From the NCBI RefSeq assembly GCF_023100945.1, contig NZ_CP064689.1, forward strand, positions 6,740,001 through 6,804,000: DNA of 64,000 bases, read 5' to 3'. Shown in pieces: positions 9,806 through 19,601 of this stretch. Every line of letters begins with the position of its first letter. Position 1 is the first letter of the stretch. The translations under genes were made by a program, and so were the position numbers. This DNA is from Bradyrhizobium sp. 200 (GTDB lineage: Bacteria; Pseudomonadota; Alphaproteobacteria; Rhizobiales; Xanthobacteraceae). The notes below the pieces were generated by a model. It had not been told where the DNA came from. It searched no databases and was given only the letters and a program-made list of their open reading frames with translations.

Positions 9806-9811
9806 TCAATT

Positions 9812-9880
9812 ATGACCAAACCTACGCCACGCAAGCCATGGCTACCGGCTGACGCGCCCGCCGGGTCGCCGAACGCATGA
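9812..9880 (+). pseudogene. nolA: Truncated nolA-like 5' fragment
   Basis: The frame begins MTKPTPRKPW, matching the start of the intact nolA at 54979 (MTKATPRRRRW), but it soon diverges and stops after 22 codons. It lies directly behind a nolA-type promoter. Sequence following it (NANLQLTPVRI) recurs in decayed form at about 25.3 kb, tying this locus to the duplicated segment. Confidence 0.55.
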
Positions 9881-10141
9881 ATGCCAATTTGCAACTGACG
9901 CCTGTTCGAATCGACCTTCCGCTGATGAAGCCGGAAGACTGGCAGATCATGCCGCCTGTCGATTTCGCATCCGACGAGGGCAAAGAGCTGAAAGAAGGCC
10001 CTCAACACATGTTGTGCGACAAACAGCGCGCGGCCTTTGTCACTAAGCTGGAACATGGAGGTCGGCACATCGATCAAAGAGGCTACCTTCGCCCTGGCAA
10101 AACGCTGGCAATAGCTACAACCAAGCACGTTCGAAAGCACG

Positions 10142-11155
10142 ATGGACGCCCTCAAATCGATTATTGGCAAGCTCGCCAGTGGCGCCACGTTGACCTGCGA
10201 GGAGACGGCATCAGCTTTTCACAGCATGATGTCGGGCGAAGCCACACCCTCGCAGATGGGCGGACTTCTGATGGCGCTGCGGGTGCGCGGCGAGACGGTG
10301 GACGAAATTACCGGCGCCGCTTCCGCGATGCGGAGTAAGATGCTGCGAGTCAATGCGCCGCACGATTCCGTCGACATTGTCGGCACTGGCGGCGACGCTT
10401 TGGGCTCGGTCAACGTGTCGACCTGCGCCGCTTTCATCGTCGCTGGTGCTGGCGTACGGGTGGCCAAACATGGCAACGGCGCACTGTCCTCGCGCTCGGG
10501 CGCTGCTGACGTGTTGGCGTCGCTCGGTGTGAGGATCGACATCACCCCTGAAGACATCGCTCGCTGCGTGCGCGAAGCCGGCATCGGCTTCATGTTTGCG
10601 CCGGTCCATTATCCCGTTATGAAGCACGTCCGCCCGACCCGGCTTGAGCTTGCGACCCGCACCATCTTCAATCTGCTCGGACCGCTGTGCAATCCGGCGG
10701 GTGTCAAGCGACAGATAGTTGGGGTGTTTTCGCGGCAGTGGGTGCTGCCTTTGGCGCAAGTGTTGAAGACTCTTGGCGCTGAGTCGGTGTGGGTGGTGCA
10801 CGGCTTGGACGGACTTGATGAGCTCACCTTGACCGGCCCGACCTTTGTTGCCTCGCTTGAGACCGGCGAGATCCGCACCTTCGAAGTGACCCCCGAAGAG
10901 GCCGGTCTCCCCCGCTGTGCCAGCGAGGGACTGAAGGGCGGCGATGCCGATGCCAATGCAGTGGCGCTGCAAAGCGTGCTCGACGGCACCCCAAGCCCGT
11001 ATCGCGATATCGCGCTTCTCAATGCGGCCGCGGCATTGATCGTGGCCGGCCGTGCCAAAACCTTGAAGGAAGGCGTCGCTCTTGGGCAGAAATCGCTTGG
11101 TAGCGGTGCCGCGGCGGCGCGGTTGAAACACCTAATCGCAGTATCCAACGCTTAA
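10142..11155 (+). CDS. trpD: Anthranilate phosphoribosyltransferase
   Basis: A 337-residue TrpD that joins anthranilate to PRPP, the second step of tryptophan synthesis. Visible motifs are [17 protein letters not shown] (PRPP-binding glycine loop, about residues 78-95), [17 protein letters not shown], the [11 protein letters not shown] segment and HGLDGLDE. Length is normal. It precedes trpC by 16 bases, so the two are probably co-transcribed. No trpB/trpA or trpE/G accompanies them, which is unusual and suggests a dedicated supply of indole-3-glycerol phosphate or an accessory copy. Confidence 0.93.
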   Translation: MDALKSIIGKLASGATLTCEETASAFHSMMSGEATPSQMGGLLMALRVRGETVDEITGAASAMRSKMLRVNAPHDSVDIVGTGGDALGSVNVSTCAAFIVAGAGVRVAKHGNGALSSRSGAADVLASLGVRIDITPEDIARCVREAGIGFMFAPVHYPVMKHVRPTRLELATRTIFNLLGPLCNPAGVKRQIVGVFSRQWVLPLAQVLKTLGAESVWVVHGLDGLDELTLTGPTFVASLETGEIRTFEVTPEEAGLPRCASEGLKGGDADANAVALQSVLDGTPSPYRDIALLNAAAALIVAGRAKTLKEGVALGQKSLGSGAAAARLKHLIAVSNA

Positions 11156-11171
11156 CAGCCGAGCCTAACCG

Positions 11172-11990
11172 ATGTCCGATATCTTGACGAAGATCAAAAC
11201 CTACAAGCGCGAAGAGATCGCAGCCGCCAAGCGCGCCTTGCCACTTTCAGAGGTCGAAGCGCTGGCGCGGCAGGCCTCGCCCCCGCGGGGTTTTCTCGCC
11301 GCCATCTGCAACAAGCACGCAGCAGATGAATATGCGCTGATCGCCGAGATCAAAAAGGCCTCTCCCTCCAAAGGCCTTATCCGGAGCGACTTCGATCCGC
11401 CCTCGCTAGCCAGGGCCTATGAAGGGGGCGGCGCGGCCTGTCTGTCGGTGCTGACGGACACGCACCTCTTTCAGGGGGACCCTGATTTCATGGTCGCGGC
11501 GCGCGCGGCAACATATCTTCCGGTGCTGCGCAAGGACTTCTTGTTCGACACCTATCAGGTGGCAGAAGCGCGCGCTCAGGGGGCCGACTGCATCCTGATC
11601 ATCATGGCGGCGCTCGAAGACGAAGCCGCTCGTGAGATAGAGGCTGCGGCCATGGCCCATGGTATGGATGTGCTGATCGAGGTCAACGACGTCGACGAGA
11701 TCGATCGGGCGCTAAAACTTCGCTCGCCGATGATCGGCATCAACAACCGCAACCTGCGCACCTTCGAGACCTCTCTTACGATCAGCGAAGCGCTGGCGCC
11801 GCTCGTACCGAAGAATCGCGTGATCGTCGGCGAAAGCGGTATCCGCTCGCAGGGCGATGTTCTGCGTCTTTCGCGGCTTGGCATTTCGACCTTCCTGGTC
11901 GGAGAAAGTCTGATGCGGCAGGCTGATGTGAGGGCGGCGACCCGCGCGCTGCTCTCGCGCGAGGCGGCGGTTTCAACCGGAGCGCAGTGA
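11172..11990 (+). CDS. trpC: Indole-3-glycerol-phosphate synthase
   Basis: A 272-residue TIM-barrel TrpC that forms indole-3-glycerol phosphate from CdRP. Motifs: [10 protein letters not shown] (about 57-66), [20 protein letters not shown] and VGESGI with the phosphate-binding end. Length is normal and the frame intact. It forms an operon with trpD. Remnants of its C-terminal half are found at 25.97-26.33 kb, with stop codons, in the decayed second copy of this region. Confidence 0.93.
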   Translation: MSDILTKIKTYKREEIAAAKRALPLSEVEALARQASPPRGFLAAICNKHAADEYALIAEIKKASPSKGLIRSDFDPPSLARAYEGGGAACLSVLTDTHLFQGDPDFMVAARAATYLPVLRKDFLFDTYQVAEARAQGADCILIIMAALEDEAAREIEAAAMAHGMDVLIEVNDVDEIDRALKLRSPMIGINNRNLRTFETSLTISEALAPLVPKNRVIVGESGIRSQGDVLRLSRLGISTFLVGESLMRQADVRAATRALLSREAAVSTGAQ

Positions 11991-12476
11991 TGCGCGCAAA
12001 ACCTCCCAGCCAAGCTCCCTTCGCTCCGAATACTGCTCGGCGTCGCCGCTGTTCGACGACGGCTATTCAGCATTCAGAAGGTTCGCGGAACTCAATCACG
12101 TCAGCCCGGAGCCGTGGTCTCCCTTGTTTTGAGAGGGCCGATAAGTGCAGCCGGTGATGGAGAGGCGAAATGCACCTTTTGAACGAAATAGCGGTGCCCT
12201 AGCCCGGGGATTTTAACGGCAGAATCATGGAAAGTTTTCAAAAATCGAGTCGGAGATTCGTCAGATGAGTGCGGTCTATGCTCGGAGCAGCGCGCTTTTC
12301 GGGCTGCAGCATGCGTACCGCATCAATCCTGCCGAGCTGATCTAGGCCAAAGCGGCGCCTGACAGATCGACCGCCGCTCAGATCGCCAGAGCCGGTGCGA
12401 AGCGCCCCACCGAGATCATCGAAAAGATAGGCGGGTCGGTGAATGCGCTTCGCTAGAGCGCCAAAGGAGGCAAACA

Positions 12477-12716
12477 ATGATGTCTTGGCAGACAGACACG
12501 GTACTCGGATCAATCGCGCTGATCGAACTCATGTTTCGTAAGCTTCGTGAAGTGATCGATACAGACAACTCGATCCCGCCTGAGCTGCGGCTTTCGTTGC
12601 ACGCGACGCTGGATGAGCGTCTTCTCTCCGGGAAAAAGCGCCTTCTCGACAGTATCGGCAGGCAAAATGGCGTGGCGGCGATGCCCATGTCACCACCAAG
12701 GAATAACTTGCAGTGA
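12477..12716 (+). CDS. Small repeated hypothetical protein, copy 1
   Basis: A 79-residue helical protein starting MMSWQTDTVLGSIALIEL. It has an excellent ribosome binding site (GGAGG six bases before ATG). The core FRKLREVIDTDNSIPPELR then LHATLDERLL recurs in a second copy at 26796-26987 and a broken third copy near 63.54-63.7 kb. The strong ribosome binding site kept in two copies argues that it is translated. No known domain; possibly a short regulatory or structural protein of the island. Confidence 0.55.
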   Translation: MMSWQTDTVLGSIALIELMFRKLREVIDTDNSIPPELRLSLHATLDERLLSGKKRLLDSIGRQNGVAAMPMSPPRNNLQ

Positions 12717-13016
12717 ATGATACCACGCGCGGACAGATCACGGACCGCCAGCCCTTCCGACTACCGGCACCCCTCCCCGTCGCTGTTCCCGCCCTACGAC
12801 ACGAGGAAGTGGAACGTACTCGATCTGACGCGGAGGCGCGACGAACGTTATTATCCAAGCGGAGCCAGCTGTTGTGTTCAGCTGCATCGCCAGATCAGTC
12901 AGATTATCGGTGCCACCAAACGCGAACAGCGCGGAGGCAACTTCAACGGTCGCGAACCTACGCAATCTCCGCATGCCTCAAAGGTTCGAAGTCAAACGCC
13001 ACTCTGGAGCTAGCCT

Positions 13017-13541
13017 ATGAGCTGCCAATCGCCTCCCGGGATAAGCGATATTCGGTCAACCGAGGCGATCGAGTTTCGCCAAGCCATGCGAAATCTGGCG
13101 AGCGGCGTGTCCATTGTAGCGACCGGAACGGCCGACGGACGGCGCGGCTTAACTGTCAGCTCTATTACCTCGATCTGCATGGAGCCTCCCTGCCTGCTGG
13201 TCGGCATTAATGCCAGTTCCGAAACTCACGACGCGATACTGGCCAACGGCACTTTTGGCGTGAGTCTTCTCGGCGGCAATCAGCAGGACCTCGCACTGCG
13301 TTTCGCCGGCCGGCATGGCGCAAACGGTGTCCATCGTTTCGATACAGCGCCATGGGATCAGGGCGTCCTTGACGTACCAGTACTGCAAAGCGCAGTTTGT
13401 GTGCTCGAATGCGTCTTGCATCACCACCAAATCATCGGCACTCATGGGATCTTTATCGGCCGGGTTGTCGCGACGCGAGCAGCTCAAGGCAATCCACTCA
13501 TCAGCTTCCGTGGCGAGCTTCGAACGCTACTGTACGGCTGA
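13017..13541 (+). CDS. Flavin reductase-like protein (FMN-binding split barrel)
   Basis: A 174-residue protein of the flavin reductase-like family (FRD component of two-component monooxygenases). Visible motifs: FRQAMRNLASGVSIVATG, GLTVSSITSICMEPPCLLVGI and ANGTFGVSLLGGNQQDLALRF (seen in parts), with the C-terminal HHHQIIGTHGIFIGRV strand. It would use NAD(P)H to deliver reduced flavin to a partner oxygenase. A plausible partner is the luciferase-like monooxygenase at 62.2 kb, although it is 49 kb away. A frame-broken copy lies at 27.07-27.54 kb. Confidence 0.85.
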   Translation: MSCQSPPGISDIRSTEAIEFRQAMRNLASGVSIVATGTADGRRGLTVSSITSICMEPPCLLVGINASSETHDAILANGTFGVSLLGGNQQDLALRFAGRHGANGVHRFDTAPWDQGVLDVPVLQSAVCVLECVLHHHQIIGTHGIFIGRVVATRAAQGNPLISFRGELRTLLYG

Positions 13542-13627
13542 GTGCGTGTTTTCACCGCAATTCGCTATTCGTAACGAAACTCTACGGCTAGGCTTATGTT
13601 GAAAGCCGCAATGAAGGAGCCGAGTTT

Positions 13628-13929
13628 ATGATCTTAGAATACTCGCCCGAGAGAGGGGTGCAACTGGCGGAGCCCTTCGATTTTTGCGGGTTTAAGCTCG
13701 TCTTGAAGGGCCCGCATGCCGCCAAGCCTTCAGACTTGAAAGGGATCACGCTCGTTGACCACGACAACGCGCTGGTGCCTATTGATTTATGCCTATCCTG
13801 CCTGGCTGCCCCAAGGACAACGAAACCTGGGAAGCAGCCTACGCCAAGATGGTCGCAAGCGCGCGCGAGCGCGGCTGGATTGACGCTAAAGCAAATGCGA
13901 TTCGCGCACACATCGAAAGAAGGTTCTGA
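13628..13929 (+). pseudogene. Small hypothetical gene with an apparent frameshift
   Basis: The first frame reads MILEYSPERGVQLAEPFDF and continues to VPIDL. From about 13789 the coherent sequence continues in the next frame (PILPGCPKDNETW to IRAHIERRF). A one-base indel near 13787 would join them into one protein of about 100 residues. Alternatively, the second half could begin at its own ATG at 13789. A remnant of the N-terminal part occurs near 27.65 kb. Family not recognised. Confidence 0.4.
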
Positions 13930-14204
13930 TCAGAAAAATCCGAGGCAGCTCGCATCCTGAGTTAGTGCCCTGCATGCGAGTGACACTCGTCCCTAATCTG
14001 TCTCGATAGCGACTCCTTTGGCAGCTCGGCTTCTTTCCCAGAAGCGGACAGCATGATGGCGGCAAGAAGATCAGCCCTGAATGGGAACCCGCCAGGCATC
14101 AGCTGCGCCGCTCACCAAGACGGCGCCCTTAAGGCCTTGGCGCTGGCACGCTAGCCCGGCTCGGGCCAGATGAACATATGCACACGACGGCCGCCCAAAA
14201 GGAC

Positions 14205-14235
14205 TTGAATCGCACGTGGCGTCAAATTGTAAGAT
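14205..14235 (+). promoter_or_regulatory. NolA/MerR-type promoter repeat, copy 3 (class B)
   Basis: The -35 is TTGAAT, the spacer is 19 bp (CGCACGTGGCGTCAAATTG) and the -10 is TAAGAT, followed by the class-B tail CTCAAAACAGGTGGCGCC. It lies about 90 bases upstream of the GcrA-like pair, as copy 7 does for the second GcrA-like pair. Confidence 0.6.
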
Positions 14236-14326
14236 CTCAAAACAGGTGGCGCCGGCTTCCGGCCGCGCCGCGCTCAATCCGAGAAGCGTGGTTTTGTTCT
14301 GTCCGCACAGACCCCTGGGAGCTGGT

Positions 14327-14428
14327 ATGGCGACAAGATCGCGCAAACGCATAAAAGTCGACTGGGTTGCAGAAGCTCCCAAGGAGCTGTGGCGGCAAGC
14401 TTCGCTCGCCAGGATCGGCGCGACATAG
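14327..14428 (+). CDS. Short GcrA-like N-terminal ORF, copy 1 (shortened)
   Basis: A 33-residue basic ORF (MATRSRKRIKVDW then ELWRQASLARIGAT) with ribosome binding site GGGAG. It matches the first ORF of the pair at 30.79 kb. There the frame continues to TTFQEIARYFG, a helix-turn-helix-like end; here a small deletion introduces TAG early. It resembles the N-terminal DNA-binding part of GcrA-family regulators, but the match is short and tentative. Confidence 0.35.
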   Translation: MATRSRKRIKVDWVAEAPKELWRQASLARIGAT

Positions 14429-14459
14429 AAGAGATTTCCGAGTATCTCGGAGCGGGAAT

Positions 14460-14666
14460 GTGAAAAGACCTGACGGCTCCAGGAAGGTCTTGCTAGTCAA
14501 CCACACTGAAGGCCAATGCCGGGCCATTGTCGGCCTCAAAGATGGAGATGCCGGAGCCGCCTATATGTGTGGCGAGCCTGTACTGAGAAGATCGCGCACG
14601 AAACTCTCGTCATGGTGCGCTTATCACCATTGTCGGATGCACGCAGCCCCTGTCGGGCAAAACTGA
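14460..14666 (+). CDS. GcrA-like C-terminal domain protein, copy 1
   Basis: A 68-residue ORF from GTG 14460. The core GQCRAIVGLKDGDAGAAYMCG followed by KLSSWCAYHHCRMH carries the Cys-x(n)-MCGxP...SWCxYH pattern seen at the C-terminus of GcrA-type cell-cycle regulators. The same ORF exists at 30895-31212. In both loci it follows a short basic ORF and a NolA-type promoter, so the pair appears to be a split GcrA-like gene. Function here is unknown, and the family assignment is by pattern only. Confidence 0.45.
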   Translation: MKRPDGSRKVLLVNHTEGQCRAIVGLKDGDAGAAYMCGEPVLRRSRTKLSSWCAYHHCRMHAAPVGQN

Positions 14667-14888
14667 AGTACGTGAGCAAGAGCCTACACTTTGAGTCTCC
14701 GGATTACATCCACCCTATCTGAGGCCCCATGGCTTCGTCACAAGCTGCACTCTTGCAGATACCTGACGGGAGACGCCTCATCTAAGACAATAAAGCCGTA
14801 ATTGACACCTTTCGAGCGACGTTGAGGAGCTCTCATTGGCCGCTTCGGCAGGGAAAGTACTGCGCAAGCCAGGGAAAACGGAAGACTA

Positions 14889-16424
14889 ATGATTGATCTC
14901 TGCACGCTGATTGAGCGCAACGCGGCGTTCTCTCCCGACAAGCCCGCGATCCGTTTCCAGGGCGAGACCTTGAGCTACGCGCTCTTCAATCAACGGATCG
15001 AGCAGGTCGCGCGCGCCCTAAAAAGCCAGCTCGGTGTGGAGAGAGGCGATCGCGTCGCGATCCTCAGCCTTAACCGGCCTGACCATCTGGTGCTGCTCTA
15101 TGCGTGCGCGCGGCTCGGCGCAATGCTCGTGCCACTGAACTGGAGGCTTGCGCTCGCCGAGCAGCTCTTCATCCTTTCCGACGCCGCCCCCAGGGTGCTG
15201 GTGGTCGAACAAGCCTTCGAGGCACTCCTGCCGGTGCTGGCGGAGCAACTGCCGGATATCTTTGTCGTCGGCTTGGATTTTGTGCCCCTCGGCGGAAGTA
15301 AATGGGATGGCCTGCTGAACCGAGGGCGCGGCGATGGTCGCAATCCGCACACGGACCTGTCCTGCCCGCTTCTGATCGTCTATACCTCGGGCACCACAGG
15401 GCGGCCGAAAGGGGCTGTGCTGCGCCAAGAGGCGTTGCTGTGGAATGGGGTTATGAGTCAGCACATGCATGGCCTCACCTCGGCTGATCATGTCTTGACA
15501 GTGTTGCCGCTGTTCCACGTGGGTGGCCTCAATATCCAGACGACGCCAGCGTTGCATCACGGCGCGACGGTAACGATCCACACGCGGTTTACGCCAGAGG
15601 CGACGCTTGCTGCGTTCGAGCGCGAACGGCCAACTCTGACCGTGCTGGTGCCTGCCACGATTCAAGCCCTGACCGAGCATCCCCAGTGGTCGACCACCGA
15701 CCTGACCTCACTCAGAGCAATTTCCACCGGCTCAACCATGGTGCCGCAGCACCTGATCGAACGCTTTGTCACACGCAGCGTACCAGTGCTGCAGGTGTAT
15801 GGATCGACGGAGACCTGCCCAATTGCTGTCTATACGAGGCTCGGCGGTGATCTCTCACGTGAGGGTACGACTGGCCTGCCCGGCCTTCTCTGCGAAGCGG
15901 CAATCATCAATGATGGGCGCAACAAACTGCCGCCAGGCACCCTGGGCGAGATCGCCGTGCGCGGGCCTAATGTCTTCTGCGAATATTGGGGCAATCAAGA
16001 AGCAACGCGCGAGGCGCTGCATAACGGCTGGTATCACACTGGCGACATCGGCCGCCGCGATGCCGATGGGTATTTTTGGGTCCATGATCGTAAGAAGAAT
16101 CTGATCATTTCCGGCGGGGAAAACATTTATCCGGCGGAAGTCGAGCGTGTGCTTGTGGAGCATCCCGATGTTGCAGAATGCGCTGTCGTGGGTCGGCCCG
16201 ATTCGCGTTGGGATGAAGTACCAGTCGCCTATGTGATCAGGCGGTCGGGCGCGCGGATTGAAGCGGAAGCACTGAACGCGCATATGCAGTCGCAGCTCGC
16301 CCGTTTCAAAGTGCCGCGCGAAATCATTTTCACGGAAGAATTGCCGCGAACGGGGTTGGGCAAGATCCAGCACTTTATGCTGAAAGCGCTCGATGCGCGA
16401 AGCCAGCAGGGAGGCACCAAATGA
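14889..16424 (+). CDS. AMP-dependent acyl/aryl-CoA ligase
   Basis: A 511-residue adenylate-forming enzyme, expected to activate a carboxylic acid with ATP and transfer it to CoA or a carrier. Motifs: IVYTSGTTGRPKGA (phosphate loop, about 165-178), YGSTETCPIAVY, HTGDIGRRDADGYFWVHDR, NLIISGGENIYPAEVE and the C-terminal catalytic lysine in GLGKIQ. The N-terminus starts cleanly at ATG 14889 after GGAAG. Its stop overlaps the start of a second, truncated ORF (ATGA). It heads the plus-strand arm of the candidate small-molecule locus at 14.9-21 kb. Substrate unknown. Confidence 0.9.
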   Translation: MIDLCTLIERNAAFSPDKPAIRFQGETLSYALFNQRIEQVARALKSQLGVERGDRVAILSLNRPDHLVLLYACARLGAMLVPLNWRLALAEQLFILSDAAPRVLVVEQAFEALLPVLAEQLPDIFVVGLDFVPLGGSKWDGLLNRGRGDGRNPHTDLSCPLLIVYTSGTTGRPKGAVLRQEALLWNGVMSQHMHGLTSADHVLTVLPLFHVGGLNIQTTPALHHGATVTIHTRFTPEATLAAFERERPTLTVLVPATIQALTEHPQWSTTDLTSLRAISTGSTMVPQHLIERFVTRSVPVLQVYGSTETCPIAVYTRLGGDLSREGTTGLPGLLCEAAIINDGRNKLPPGTLGEIAVRGPNVFCEYWGNQEATREALHNGWYHTGDIGRRDADGYFWVHDRKKNLIISGGENIYPAEVERVLVEHPDVAECAVVGRPDSRWDEVPVAYVIRRSGARIEAEALNAHMQSQLARFKVPREIIFTEELPRTGLGKIQHFMLKALDARSQQGGTK

Positions 16425-16522
16425 ATATCGCGGATTGGGTCTGGCAATATTTCCCTTGCTTCCCGCAGGCGATCTTCCGTCTCAAGCTCACTGAGCCGTT
16501 TCGATCAACTGCTCTACATTAA
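16421..16522 (+). pseudogene. Truncated start of a second gene behind the CoA ligase
   Basis: An ORF with a very strong ribosome binding site (GGGAGG) and ATGA overlap with the ligase begins MNIADWVWQYFPCFPQAIF and stops after 33 codons. The N-terminus resembles the first residues of another adenylate-forming CoA ligase, in which MNIADW-type starts are common. It is probably the stub of a deleted gene that once linked the ligase to the ATP-grasp gene. Confidence 0.4.
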
Positions 16523-16595
16523 TACGCTGCCGCACGTTAATCGTAGTGCGGCTTGCGCTTCCGTCGCAATATGCCAAGTACCACGGAGCTCGTTG

Positions 16596-17912
16596 ATGCC
16601 GCGGATCCTAATTATGAACGCCGGTACCGCCCAAATGTCGGGTGCCGATCTGACGGCAATCCAACTTTCGCTTGCAGCCAAGTCGGCCTGGCGCTCCGTA
16701 TGGTTTGCGCAAGCGGGCGACCTAATTGTCTCTCCGGTAGCGATCCCAAATGACCTGCTTCACTACGTTGGCGCGACGCTAAGGTTCGACCCATCGACTG
16801 TCCTGGTGCTCGTGCCAGAAAACGCGGACGAGACCCGAGTCCTTTGTGACTTCACTCTGCAGTCCAATACAATTGTGGAACAAATCCGCCGCCACATTCG
16901 TGAGAAAACACATTGGGAACTATGTGCTTGCTATTCTACTGAAGGCGTTGCGCGCTTGGCGGCAATGCTCGGCATACAGCAGAACGGGGACGACTTCGCT
17001 CTGCAGCGAGGCCCTGATCTATTGAATCGTAAAAGCCACTTCCGTCAATTGGCAACAAGCGTCACGCTTCCGTTGCCCAGCGGATGCATAGCAACAAGCT
17101 CAGAAGAATTGTTCAGAGCGGTCAACTCCCTAAAGCTTGAAACCGGCAGCGTCATTGTAAAGTTAGATAATGGAGCCGGCGGGGTTGGAAATGTCATATT
17201 AACTGGCAAGGAGAGCGCTCCACTACCTGGGGCAAGGGAGACGCGGCGGGTCCTTTGGCCGTCGTTTGATCCTGATGCACTTTGGTCTGAGATGACAACC
17301 CCCTCCTGTAAAACAGTCGTCGTAGAATCATACCACTTGGCCCGTTCTCTGTTCTACCTCGAGTTTGAAATCGAGGAAAATGGTTCAATCACATACGTCA
17401 ACAGTGGAAACATACGTCTGCATCGAAGCGAAGATCGGGCCGAAAGAGCTCTCGTCTGGACTGGTCTAGAGCTTCCGAGCGACCTGAGCAATGAGCAGTA
17501 CTCGACCGCTTACGCGCACGCCTATCGATTTGTGGAGCTTGCGCGGACATTGGGTTACCGCGGAATGATCAACATAGATGCCATTTTCTCGATCGACGGG
17601 CGGCTGCTGTTTAATGAAGCGAACGGTCGGTGGGGCGGAGGCTCGGTACTGCACAGCATTGCTGACCGGTTGCTCGGAGCGGACTATTCCCATTCCTACG
17701 TGATTTCATCTGTGCGGAATGTCCGACTAAACTCCCTCCGAACGGCGCTTGATTGCTTTGTCGATGAAGGATTGCTATTTGATAGCATACACAAGGAAGG
17801 CGTTATTCCGCTTGCCGCCGACCAAGAGGCAGGCACGGTGGAGTGTCTCGTGATCGCGCGCGACAGGCTGGTGGGCCGGAATTTCGAGCATCGATTATTG
17901 AGGATAGTCTGA
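16596..17912 (+). CDS. ATP-grasp ligase with pre-ATP-grasp domain
   Basis: A 438-residue protein. The N-terminal ~130 residues look like the pre-ATP-grasp/Rossmann part. The ATP-grasp core follows, with the lysine strand and glycine-rich loop SVIVKLDNGAGGVGNVIL and the metal-binding end INIDAIFSIDGRLLFNEANGR (seen in pieces: D...FNEANGR). The family joins a carboxylate to an amine or thiol through an acyl-phosphate, often in small peptide or modified amino-acid synthesis. Start ATG 16596 follows GGAG; a TTG one codon earlier is possible. It sits 170 bases after the CoA ligase and may be its partner. The minus-strand oxygenases face it about 1 kb away. Confidence 0.75.
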   Translation: MPRILIMNAGTAQMSGADLTAIQLSLAAKSAWRSVWFAQAGDLIVSPVAIPNDLLHYVGATLRFDPSTVLVLVPENADETRVLCDFTLQSNTIVEQIRRHIREKTHWELCACYSTEGVARLAAMLGIQQNGDDFALQRGPDLLNRKSHFRQLATSVTLPLPSGCIATSSEELFRAVNSLKLETGSVIVKLDNGAGGVGNVILTGKESAPLPGARETRRVLWPSFDPDALWSEMTTPSCKTVVVESYHLARSLFYLEFEIEENGSITYVNSGNIRLHRSEDRAERALVWTGLELPSDLSNEQYSTAYAHAYRFVELARTLGYRGMINIDAIFSIDGRLLFNEANGRWGGGSVLHSIADRLLGADYSHSYVISSVRNVRLNSLRTALDCFVDEGLLFDSIHKEGVIPLAADQEAGTVECLVIARDRLVGRNFEHRLLRIV

Positions 17913-18886
17913 TCTGGACCACTGCCCCATGTTCCACCCTTCAAGATGCTTTGTTCGGTCCATTTGTTCCAACTTGCACAACAGCCCTGTTCCCAACCAT
18001 CTGCTGGAGCCCAAAGGCGCCTGATGAGATGGCAAAGCACTCTCTTCAGTGGCCGCTCGCGCCGCTGTCTTATTCTGCCATTCCAAACCCACCTTGTTCG
18101 GCGCACGAATTGTCACGCTTCTCATGAACATACCACAACCGTGCAAACGGTTTAGTTTCTGTACTCCCGACGCGCGGAGCACCAGACTTCCGGAGCGATG
18201 CAGATCGGCAGCCAACTTTGCGGTAATTGGCCCTGTTCTTCAGTTGATCAAAGTAGTTAGGCCGGCGCTGCGGCGTTTGTCGGTGCCATCTAGATTCCGC
18301 GCGCGAGTGCGATAGTATCGAGCAAGATCGTTTTCGTAAGCTTACGCTAAGTTACCAGACTACAACTAGTTCTGCTACGACATGGCATGAAGCGCGGCAG
18401 ACCTGCCGACCTGACCGAAGGACGCGTCCGCGACGGCGGTGCTCGACGTGAGAGCTCTCCACGGGTTCGCGGCTCGCGATCTCTAACTGGGCACGATCAA
18501 TTCGGCTCGTGTCCTTTCGCGCTTGGCGCCCAAACCCGAGACGCTCGTGCGTGATCGGTGACGCGGGCTCCGGCGACGTTGACGGCACGCGATCACTGGG
18601 CCAGAGCGCGAGCATGCGCGCGAGCGTTGTCATTGTTGCCCATCGTCATGCCCCGGGCTTCTCCGGCAGGAAGAGTTTGCTGGGCATACCGAACCAGCAC
18701 AACCAACGAATGCGCGATAGCCCTGGGCGACAGGGCGATGGGTTGGCCAGAACAAAGTCCTTCCGTTATAGCGACGGGCGACGAAGACCACAAAGTATCT
18801 TTGTGCGCAGCTACGGGCGCATCCAGTTAGGGCATCCGGCCTGCATCAATAGACCTCATTCGCGACGCCATCACACGCCGTGCCAT
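17913..18886. other. Non-coding stretch between convergent operons
   Basis: No convincing gene is seen on either strand in this 970-base gap between the ATP-grasp gene and the 3' end of the minus-strand oxygenase gene. Open frames exist but carry no recognisable motif or ribosome binding site. Confidence 0.4.
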
Positions 18887-19564
18887 CTAGCTAGCCGACC
18901 GCACGCGAGCGGAATGGTCTTCGACTATCCGGCGGTTCGCACCGTCGTATTTTGAACAAAAGTAGACGAGTGACCGACGTTCCCCCGCGTGCACCTGCCT
19001 TACCTCATGCCAGAACCTACATGTTGTGATAAGCACTGTTCCTAAGTGTGGACGAAACACTTGGAGTTTACGGTCGGTTGGATACACGACGAACTCACCG
19101 CCCTCGAACTCTGTCGCGAGCTGAACAATTACAGAATACTCGAAGTCGGGGTCGCTCTCAGCATCCAAATGGATACCAACGAAGGACCGAGGCGGCATGC
19201 GATGCACTTGGCATCGACGAATCACGTACTCCGATGACGCTCCGAAGATCCTTCTAAGCGCAGAGACCCGCTCTTTTCTTTCCAGCAGTTCAATGATCTG
19301 CGCTGAAGCTGTACCATTCACGTTGCTAGGATTATGGCCGGCGTGATCTAGCCGCACTCGTTTCACAAAAACATTGTGACAATCGCCGGCATCTCCCTTC
19401 CGAACCTGTTCTTCTGGAATATCGGACTGCAGCTGATCGATCCTCGTCAACTCGTCTTTGGTGAACAGCGTATCGGGGGCAATCAGGACCGTACCTTTAT
19501 CTGCCAGCTCTGCACGGTATTTCGCGATGGCATCTTCTGAAAGCAGACCAAGTTTATCACTCAT
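18887..19564 (-). CDS. 2-oxoglutarate/Fe(II)-dependent oxygenase
   Basis: A 225-residue prolyl-hydroxylase-type oxygenase. The iron triad is visible as H132-x-D134 (FVGIHLDAE) and H186 (CRFWHEV). A basic residue in HAGERRSLVYF (about R196/R197) is placed to bind the 2-oxoglutarate carboxylate. Strands EYSVIVQLATEFEGGEF complete the double-stranded beta-helix. These enzymes hydroxylate, desaturate or chlorinate small molecules or peptides. It lies 37 bases downstream of the haem-oxygenase-like/GFA fusion gene and is probably co-transcribed from the NolA-type promoter at 20966-20996. Substrate unknown. Confidence 0.8.
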   Translation of the reverse strand: MSDKLGLLSEDAIAKYRAELADKGTVLIAPDTLFTKDELTRIDQLQSDIPEEQVRKGDAGDCHNVFVKRVRLDHAGHNPSNVNGTASAQIIELLERKERVSALRRIFGASSEYVIRRCQVHRMPPRSFVGIHLDAESDPDFEYSVIVQLATEFEGGEFVVYPTDRKLQVFRPHLGTVLITTCRFWHEVRQVHAGERRSLVYFCSKYDGANRRIVEDHSARVRSAS

Positions 19565-19601
19565 TGTGCGCGCCTTTCGGATTCACTCAAATTCGACTCT
19601 T

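Noticed and set aside
18352..18955. Several open frames on both strands in the gap after the ATP-grasp gene
   Set aside because: High-GC chance frames; no motif or ribosome binding site.
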